Of a stretch of 10,187 bases of DNA, positions 5,675 through 10,187 are shown one piece after another. The position numbers and the translations under genes are program-made. The first letter of the stretch is position 1; the number at the start of each line of letters is the position of its first letter. This stretch comes from Prevotella sp. (lineage in GTDB: Bacteria > Bacteroidota > Bacteroidia > Bacteroidales > Bacteroidaceae): contig JAFRQC010000082.1 in the NCBI GenBank assembly GCA_017428805.1, positions 1 to 10,187 of the forward strand, in the 5' to 3' direction. The notes under the pieces are model-generated. The model was not told the origin of the DNA. It saw only the letters and a program-made list of their open reading frames with translations, and did no database searches.

Positions 5675-6943
5675 ATGGAGTCAGGTAATCATAATTCTCA
5701 ATTTTCAACTCTCAATTCTCAATTGTCAGAGTTCGATGAGATTCGGCCGTATGAGCCGGAGGAGATGAAGCAGGCGTTCGAAGACTTGCTCAACGACCGC
5801 CAGTTTAATGTGCTGATGAAAGGCTTTGCCCCGTGGCTGCCGAAAGGCGTCCGCAACGGACTGCTGCGGCTTGCCTTCATGGGCGTCAAGACACCGCTCG
5901 ATTTCCAGAAACGGTTCATGAAACCCATTGTGAAGTATATCATCCGTAAGCACACCGATGGCTGTACCTTTGATGATCACTTGTTGTTTACAGTTGACGG
6001 TTTACAGTTTACAGATGATTACTCTGCTGCGGGTGAAGGGCTTGCTAGCAAATCAACTGTAAACTGTAAACCGTCAACTGTAAACCAAAGATTCACCTTC
6101 GTCTCGAACCATCGTGACATCGTGCTCGACTCTGCCTTCTTGGATATGAAACTGGTTGAGAAGGATTATCCCACCACCGTCGAGATCGGCATCGGCGACA
6201 ACCTCCTGATCTATCCTTGGATCAAGAGGCTCGTCCGTATGAACAAGGCCTTTACCGTTCGCCGTGGTCTTTCCCTCCGTGAGACACTCGCTGCCTCACA
6301 GCTCATGAGCCGTTACATCCATTTCGCTGTGACACAGAAGAAGGAGAACATCTGGCTGGCCCAGCGCGAGGGTAGGGCAAAGGACTCCGACGACCGTACC
6401 CAGGAGGCTGTGCTGAAGATGCTGGCGATGGGCGGCGACCTTCAGGAACTCAATATCGTGCCCCTGACCATCAGCTACGAGTACGACCCCTGCGACTATC
6501 TCAAGGCTCAGGAACTGCAGCAGAAACGCGATAACCCTGCCTTTAAGAAGTCCCGTCAGGATGACCTCGACAACATGAAGACGGGTATCTTTGGTTACAA
6601 AGGTCGTGTACACTATCATTGTGCAGCACCCATCAACACATGGCTTGAAGAACTCTCCGACCTTCCCAAAACGGAGTACTATAAGGCTGTGGCAGGACGG
6701 ATGGATAAGGACATCCATCAGGGTTACGAGTTATTCCCCTGCAACTATATTGCCCTTGACGAACTGCATGGTGATGCTGCCAATTCCGCTCACTATACGA
6801 AGGCCGACAAGCAGCGTTTCGAGAACTATCTCGCAGGTCAGATGGCCAAGATCATACTCGACAACAAGGATGAGGCTTTCCTCCGTGAACGCATCCTCAC
6901 GATGTATGCCAATCCGTTACTCAATAAACTTGCTGCCGTATGA
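5675..6943 (+). CDS. PlsC-like glycerolipid acyltransferase, interrupted by translated repeats
   Basis: The 422-residue protein carries an acyltransferase core: SNHRDIVLDSAFL at 144-156 (H146 and D152 as the likely catalytic pair, with the spacing HX5D instead of the usual HX4D) and WLAQREGRAKDSDD at 227-240, matching the EGxR/S phosphate-binding motif. IVPLTISYEYDPCDYL follows. It probably acylates a glycerol phosphate or related lipid at the inner membrane face; the substrate is not readable. Two parts look foreign. Residues 4-18 (about GNHNSQFSTLNSQLS) are encoded by the right arm of the IVS-like element; the natural protein probably began near FDEIRPYEPEEM (residue 20). Residues 105-137 are encoded by an inverted-repeat insertion just before the active site. 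Both keep the frame open. The ATG 5675 is the first available start; no earlier in-frame option is convincing. The stop overlaps the next gene by 4 bp. Confidence 0.82.
   Translation: MESGNHNSQFSTLNSQLSEFDEIRPYEPEEMKQAFEDLLNDRQFNVLMKGFAPWLPKGVRNGLLRLAFMGVKTPLDFQKRFMKPIVKYIIRKHTDGCTFDDHLLFTVDGLQFTDDYSAAGEGLASKSTVNCKPSTVNQRFTFVSNHRDIVLDSAFLDMKLVEKDYPTTVEIGIGDNLLIYPWIKRLVRMNKAFTVRRGLSLRETLAASQLMSRYIHFAVTQKKENIWLAQREGRAKDSDDRTQEAVLKMLAMGGDLQELNIVPLTISYEYDPCDYLKAQELQQKRDNPAFKKSRQDDLDNMKTGIFGYKGRVHYHCAAPINTWLEELSDLPKTEYYKAVAGRMDKDIHQGYELFPCNYIALDELHGDAANSAHYTKADKQRFENYLAGQMAKIILDNKDEAFLRERILTMYANPLLNKLAAV
5684..5724 (+). repeat. Right inverted repeat of the IVS-like element, translated
   Basis: GGTAATCAT (5684-5692) and AATT are followed by CTCAATT (5697), TTCAACT (5704), CTCAATT (5711) and CTCAATT (5718). 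This strand of the unit has no stop in any frame, and the array is read as part of the acyltransferase N-terminus. Confidence 0.92.
5986..6085 (+). repeat. 100-bp inverted-repeat insertion inside the acyltransferase gene
   Basis: Arms 5986-6014 and 6057-6085 are perfect 29-bp inverted repeats; with one mismatch (6015 against 6056) they extend to 35 bp (5986-6020 and 6051-6085) around a 30-nt loop. The left arm is (G)TTTACAG, TTGACGG, TTTACAG, TTTACAG, then ATGATTAC (6015-6022). The right arm is the complement, CTGTAAA, CTGTAAA, CCGTCAA, CTGTAAA. Translation adds 33 residues (105-137). Same architecture as the 5384-5724 element with a different heptamer and no gene inside, like a miniature derivative. 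Confidence 0.9.
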
Positions 6944-7641
6944 AGTCCTTTCTTCGTCTGATAGTAATCATAATTCTCAACTCTCAACTCTCAATTCTCA
7001 ATAGCTCCTGCACTCAGGACGGCTACGACAAGGGCGAGGGGCAGTATTCTTATTTGCGTGGCGACTTCGTTGAGGCCTATATTGGAGCAGACAAGAATAT
7101 GGTCTCTCTCTTGACTGATGAGGGTGAGACACTTCCTTTGTCACAACCCTATACCGCCAAATGGATTACCCGTTCCGACACCGTCTATCGCTGTATGTTA
7201 TATTATAATAAGGTACGCGATAGCAAGGGACAAACTGTGGCTGAACCCATATCCGTCGGTGAAGTGCCTTGTCCGGTGATTATCCCTTTGTCAGAGCTTG
7301 AAGTGGAGATGAAGACTGATCCGGTGAAGTTCGAGAGTGCCTGGATGAGCAAGACGGGCAAATATATCAATCTTAGTTTTGCCCTGAAGACCGGCACGAC
7401 GGAAGATGAAGAGGCCATTCACTCCTTGCGGGTCGTACAAGATACGATCATGAAGAATCCGGACGGCACCAGCACCAGCTATCTCCGTCTTTATCACGAC
7501 CAGGGTGGTGTTCCGGATTACTATTCCACACAGGTCTATGCCAGTCTCATCACCTCGGAGATCCTTGCAGACTCCGCCTGTATCTCGATCAACACTTACA
7601 AGGGAATCATCACGAAGGCTTTTCAGATCAATAAGGAATAA
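6940..7641 (+). CDS. NigD-like lipoprotein
   Basis: The 233-residue protein has a basic start MKSFLRL, a hydrophobic stretch (7-12, LIVIII) and a cysteine at C24 in SILNSSC, so it is probably lipid-modified and exported. Asn at -3 is unusual for a lipobox. The mature part resembles NigD-like proteins of Bacteroidetes: a small beta domain (VEAYIGADKNMVSLLTDEG) and then DPVKFESAWMSKTGKYINLS with a beta-rich C-terminal domain ending near SACISINTYKG. NigD was named from a Bacteroides gene cluster, but the molecular role of the family is unknown. Residues 9-21 of the signal peptide are encoded by a heptamer repeat (6964-7002). The ATG overlaps the acyltransferase stop (ATGA) and the stop overlaps the next start by one base (TAATG), which indicates a coupled operon. 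Family call is moderately sure. Confidence 0.65.
   Translation: MKSFLRLIVIIILNSQLSILNSSCTQDGYDKGEGQYSYLRGDFVEAYIGADKNMVSLLTDEGETLPLSQPYTAKWITRSDTVYRCMLYYNKVRDSKGQTVAEPISVGEVPCPVIIPLSELEVEMKTDPVKFESAWMSKTGKYINLSFALKTGTTEDEEAIHSLRVVQDTIMKNPDGTSTSYLRLYHDQGGVPDYYSTQVYASLITSEILADSACISINTYKGIITKAFQINKE
6964..7002 (+). repeat. Heptamer array with GTAATCAT boundary, read as a signal peptide
   Basis: GTAATCAT (6964-6971) and AATT are followed by CTCAACT (6976), CTCAACT (6983), CTCAATT (6990) and CTCAAT (6997-7002). Compared with 5685-5723 it differs at 2 of 39 positions plus the end base or so. It encodes the hydrophobic and cleavage-region residues of the NigD-like lipoprotein. No left partner was found nearby. 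Confidence 0.9.
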
Positions 7642-9038
7642 TGAAAATCAGAATCGTCCTGTTCGTCTCCGCGATCATCGCAGTCTTCTGCTTTTTCCAG
7701 TTTTGGTATCCCTACCATTTCTTCTATCACGAGCAGAACCAGATCTTCCTTTGGGAATGGGAATACGTATCCGGCTATTTCCAGAAATCAGGGGGATTGG
7801 CATCCCTGATAGGTGATTTCTTGACACAGTTCTACTATTACTTGTATGCCGGGGCGACGATTCTGACGCTCTGCATCGCACTGGCTGGCTTCTTGTTGTA
7901 TCAGACGCTGACAAACCAGAAAGTAAATCCCTGGATAGCCTTGGCATCAGGACTTTGTGTCATCGCATGGTTGACCGTATGCCATTTCAGCACCAGCTAT
8001 AAGTTGTCATCTACCATTTGTGTCATTGGCTGGCTACTGTTCTTTTGGGCAGTCTCTGCCATCCGGACCAAATGGCTGCGTCTGGTGTGTTTTCTCATCA
8101 TATTATTCCCGTCATATCTGCTCTTTGGCACACCGAAGACGGGACGCATTCAGATGCCAGACTTTGTCTTGGAGAAAGATTTCGCCGTCGATAATGAATA
8201 CCGTTTCGGCAACTATGACAAGGTGCTCGACATCGTCAAGAACTCTGATGGCTGGACAGCGCAGATGCAGTTCTTCTATAATCTCGTCTATGCCCAGCGC
8301 GGTCAGCTGCCAGAACATTTGTTCGACTTTACTCCCAACAATTTGGGCACATTTGAGAAAATCGGTCCTGAGACACCCCGTCTGACCATTATCAACATGA
8401 ATGAACTCTATTGGGCCTTGGGTGACATGACCTTCACTGAGCGTGCGGCAATGATGACCAATGTCTTTGCCCCTGAGAACCGTAATGTGCGGATGATGAA
8501 GCGTCTGGCAGAATGTAATCTCGTGAGTGGCGACAGTATCGCTGCACAGAAATACCTCCGCATACTCAGTAAGACCTTCGTCTATAGCCGCTGGGCAGAG
8601 ATGACCCAGCAACAGCTGGCTCAAGGACAGCTTCCTCCCTATCTGGCCCAGAAGAAACCCTTCGTCAATCATCGCGACACCATCACCATCAGCGACAATG
8701 CCCATTTCCTGATGATGCAGTTGCTGGATCATAATCCAGACAATGTGATTGCACTCGACTATATCCTCTGTAGTGATCTCCTCTTGAAAGACATCACGAA
8801 CTTCAAGCGTGACTATGACCGCTACTGCGCTGACAGGCCACGACTGAAGCCTTTGTATCAGGAGGCTTTGTGTGTCTGGCTTGCAGGAACCCAGGCTTCT
8901 CAGGAAGAGTGGCAGCGATATGTCAAGATGAACGATGTGATGCAACGGTTTGTTGAGTATAACAACCAGCGTGGCAATCCCCGTTTCAAGGGGACTTATT
9001 GGTATTACTTTGACAAGATAAAAGCACCGGAGATATAG
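7641..9038 (+). CDS. Polytopic membrane protein, DUF6057-like
   Basis: The 465-residue protein has about five hydrophobic helices in its first 165 residues (roughly 4-22, 66-88, 97-115, 121-141, 146-163). A soluble part of about 300 residues follows, rich in aromatic and helical stretches (FGNYDKVLDIVKNS; AECNLVSGDSIAAQKYLRIL), which may form TPR-like repeats. The N-terminal pattern FFQFWYPYHFFYHEQNQIFL followed by GGLASLIGDFLTQFYYYLYA fits my memory of the DUF6057 family of Bacteroidetes membrane proteins. No catalytic motif was recognised and no function is known. It starts on the last base of the NigD-like stop and is followed after 34 bp by the PD40 lipoprotein, so the three probably act together at the envelope. 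Confidence 0.7.
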   Translation: MKIRIVLFVSAIIAVFCFFQFWYPYHFFYHEQNQIFLWEWEYVSGYFQKSGGLASLIGDFLTQFYYYLYAGATILTLCIALAGFLLYQTLTNQKVNPWIALASGLCVIAWLTVCHFSTSYKLSSTICVIGWLLFFWAVSAIRTKWLRLVCFLIILFPSYLLFGTPKTGRIQMPDFVLEKDFAVDNEYRFGNYDKVLDIVKNSDGWTAQMQFFYNLVYAQRGQLPEHLFDFTPNNLGTFEKIGPETPRLTIINMNELYWALGDMTFTERAAMMTNVFAPENRNVRMMKRLAECNLVSGDSIAAQKYLRILSKTFVYSRWAEMTQQQLAQGQLPPYLAQKKPFVNHRDTITISDNAHFLMMQLLDHNPDNVIALDYILCSDLLLKDITNFKRDYDRYCADRPRLKPLYQEALCVWLAGTQASQEEWQRYVKMNDVMQRFVEYNNQRGNPRFKGTYWYYFDKIKAPEI

Positions 9039-9043
9039 TTATA

Positions 9044-9081
9044 GTTTACAGTTTACGGTTTACAGTTTACAGATGATTACC
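9044..9081 (+). repeat. TTTACAG heptamer array ending in ATGATTACC, supplying a start codon
   Basis: TTTACAG (9045), TTTACGG (9052), TTTACAG (9059) and TTTACAG (9066) are followed by ATGATTACC (9073-9081). Positions 9044-9080 match 5986-6022 at 36 of 37 bases, the difference being T at 9054 against G at 5996. The array fills nearly the whole gap after the DUF6057-like gene, and its boundary ATG is the first codon of the PD40 lipoprotein. Confidence 0.92.
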
Positions 9082-10187
9082 AAGATAAACAGAAATGGTG
9101 GCAAGAAGGGCGTGCGAGGTATTCTCTTACCTCTCACCTCTTACCTCTCACCTCTCATATTCCTCATCCTATTATCCTGCACGCCTACTCCCGAGAATGT
9201 AAAGAAGAGCAATGTCCTGCCGCCGATCTATCCGGACTACTGCGATGTCACCATCCCTGAAAATATCGCCCCGCTGAATTTCCTGCTTCGTGCTGATTGT
9301 GAGGCTATTGAGGTGAGGGCAGGGGATTTGAGCATCAACACCCGTGGCAATGAAGTCGTTTTCGATATTGACGACTGGAAAGACATGCTTTCTCGGTATG
9401 CAGGCCAGAAGATAGAGGTTATTGTCTCGGCCCTGATTGATGGCCAGTGGATAGAATACAAATCCTTCAAGTGGCTGATTGTCAAGGACAAGATTGATCC
9501 CTATCTTACCTACCGTCTGATAGAACCCGACTACGAGATATGGAACCAGATTCAAATCCAACAGCGTTGTATTGAGAACTTCGACGTGAACGCCCTCGGC
9601 CATTATGAACAGTTGGAGAACCGCTGCATGAACTGTCACACCTTCGCCAACCAGGATCCTCAACTCTCGATGATGTATGTCCGTGGTCCTGGTGGTGGCG
9701 CTATTCTGAATCAGCATGGTCAGCTGAGCAAGTTGAATATCCCGGGCAGCGTCTATTTCGGTTTCAGTCCTTCCGGACGCTATATCACTTATTCCACCCA
9801 GAAGATTATCCCTGCTTTCCACAGCAAGCCCAGCAAACGCCTCGAAGTCTTTGATGCCGGGTCGAATGTCTATGTGGCCGACATGCAGGAGCATCGCATC
9901 ATCTCTTCTCCGTTGCTCAGCGACAGTCTGAAGTTCGAGACCTTCCCCACCTTCTCTCCTGACGGTAAATACATCTACTATTGTGTAGCTGACAGCGTCG
10001 CTTTGCCTCGTGACATCAAAAAACTCCAATATCGTCTCGTTCGCATTTCCTTCGATGAATCCTCCGGTACCATCGGCACGCAGGTCGACACACTCCTGTC
10101 TCCTGACTCCTGTCTCCTGACTCCCCGGAAATCTTCCGTCTGTCATCCTCGCCTTTCTCCTGATGGCCGCTATCTCCTCTACACCGT
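9073..10187 (+). CDS. PD40/TolB-like lipoprotein with one CxxCH haem motif, 3' end cut
   Basis: The frame is open for 371 full codons to the window edge. Residues 1-35 form a lipoprotein signal peptide with a good lipobox (LLSC, cysteine C36), so the protein should be anchored in the envelope. A novel-looking N-terminal beta region (37-150, including IPENIAPLNFLLR) precedes CMNCH at 185-189, a single c-type haem-binding motif. PD40/TolB-like beta-propeller repeats follow: FSPSGRY at 231-237, FSPDGKY at 294-300 and LSPDGRY at 361-367. Bacteroidetes relatives are often annotated as TolB-like or cytochrome c biogenesis proteins; a haem role is plausible but unproven. Two heptamer arrays are translated: 9122-9156 builds the signal peptide (about 17-28) and 10093-10124 a loop (about 341-351). 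It lies 34 bp after the DUF6057-like gene. Confidence 0.8.
   Translation, partial: MITKINRNGGKKGVRGILLPLTSYLSPLIFLILLSCTPTPENVKKSNVLPPIYPDYCDVTIPENIAPLNFLLRADCEAIEVRAGDLSINTRGNEVVFDIDDWKDMLSRYAGQKIEVIVSALIDGQWIEYKSFKWLIVKDKIDPYLTYRLIEPDYEIWNQIQIQQRCIENFDVNALGHYEQLENRCMNCHTFANQDPQLSMMYVRGPGGGAILNQHGQLSKLNIPGSVYFGFSPSGRYITYSTQKIIPAFHSKPSKRLEVFDAGSNVYVADMQEHRIISSPLLSDSLKFETFPTFSPDGKYIYYCVADSVALPRDIKKLQYRLVRISFDESSGTIGTQVDTLLSPDSCLLTPRKSSVCHPRLSPDGRYLLYT
9122..9156 (+). repeat. ACCTCTC heptamer array, read as a signal peptide
   Basis: A degenerate TTCTCTT unit (9122-9128) is followed by ACCTCTC (9129), ACCTCTT (9136), ACCTCTC (9143) and ACCTCTC (9150). It is translated as LLPLTSYLSPL, the hydrophobic part of the lipoprotein signal peptide. 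Just before it, GGTATTCTC (9118-9126) weakly recalls the GGTAATCAT boundary, so 9044-9156 could be one small element with unlike ends. Confidence 0.85.
10093..10124 (+). repeat. CTCCTGW heptamer array within the PD40 gene
   Basis: CTCCTGT (10093), CTCCTGA (10100), CTCCTGT (10107), CTCCTGA (10114) and CTCC (10121-10124) form an exact alternating array (effectively a 14-bp period). It is translated in frame as LLSPDSCLLTP between two propeller repeats. No ATGATTAC or GTAATCAT boundary is visible beside it. Confidence 0.9.

Larger units (their letters stand above)
5384..5724 (+). mobile_element. 341-bp IVS-like element with 41-bp heptamer inverted repeats
   Basis: The arms at 5384-5424 and 5684-5724 are inverted copies matching at 40 of 41 positions (5404 against 5704 differs). 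Each arm is four tandem 7-bp units (AATTGAG or a variant) outermost, then AATT, then the inward boundary ATGATTACC. The 259-bp interior carries a 5'-truncated four-helix-bundle gene (S23/IVP family). Known 23S rRNA intervening sequences have the same plan, inverted repeats around an optional four-helix-bundle gene, but no rRNA is present here. If transcribed, the arms could form a long stem. I infer a decayed, IVS-like insertion between ddl and the acyltransferase gene; movement was not observed. Confidence 0.7.

Noticed and set aside
5384..5724. Diversity-generating retroelement (four-helix Avd-like protein with repeats)
   Set aside because: There is no reverse transcriptase, no template/variable repeat pair with adenine-specific mismatches, and the protein is truncated; the repeats are heptamer inverted arms.
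5384..6085. CRISPR array
   Set aside because: Periods are 7 bp with no spacers, arms are inverted, and no cas genes are present.

Overview
The window looks like chromosome from a Bacteroidetes bacterium, most likely Prevotella or a close relative. The evidence is the Bacteroidetes-type promoters (TTG/TTTG near -33, TAnnTTTG near -7), the near absence of Shine-Dalgarno sequences, and families typical of that phylum: a short PASTA protein beside rluD and ddl, a NigD-like lipoprotein, a DUF6057-like membrane protein and a PD40 lipoprotein. The species cannot be fixed from the sequence alone.

Layout. Positions 1-2139 hold a minus-strand cluster, efp -> family 2 glycosyltransferase -> radC (radC runs off the left edge). 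A divergent promoter region at 2140-2312 separates it from rpmH (plus strand), which is followed by a hairpin-plus-T-tract terminator. A second consensus promoter at 2556-2587 starts a long plus-strand run: PASTA protein, rluD, ddl, a remnant of a four-helix-bundle (S23/IVP) gene, a PlsC-like acyltransferase, a NigD-like lipoprotein, a DUF6057-like membrane protein and a PD40 lipoprotein with one CxxCH haem motif (cut by the right edge). Spacing is tight: 1-bp or 4-bp stop/start overlaps occur at efp/GT, acyltransferase/NigD-like and NigD-like/DUF6057. The first part serves translation (EF-P, L34, 23S pseudouridylation) and cell-wall precursor supply (D-Ala-D-Ala). The last three genes look like an envelope module of unknown role.

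The most striking feature is a family of short tandem repeats with a 7-bp period, scattered from about 5.38 kb to the right edge. The unit sequence differs by site (AATTGAG/CTCAATT, TTTACAG/CTGTAAA, ACCTCTC, CTCCTGA/T). Several arrays end in the same boundary word, ATGATTAC(C), or its complement (G)GTAATCAT. Two pairs form long inverted repeats. One pair, 41 bp with 40/41 match, encloses the truncated four-helix-bundle gene and makes a 341-bp element (5384-5724) lying exactly between ddl and the acyltransferase gene. The other, 35 bp arms with a 29-bp perfect core, lies inside the acyltransferase gene and adds about 33 in-frame residues just before the catalytic motif. Other copies are translated as the signal peptides of two lipoproteins and as a loop in the PD40 protein. 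One copy supplies a start codon, one lies against the ddl stop codon, and one repeat unit carries the change that removes an in-frame stop. I read this as a family of small IVS-like mobile elements tolerated inside, and perhaps recruited by, protein-coding genes. The repeats are seen directly; mobility and function are inferred.
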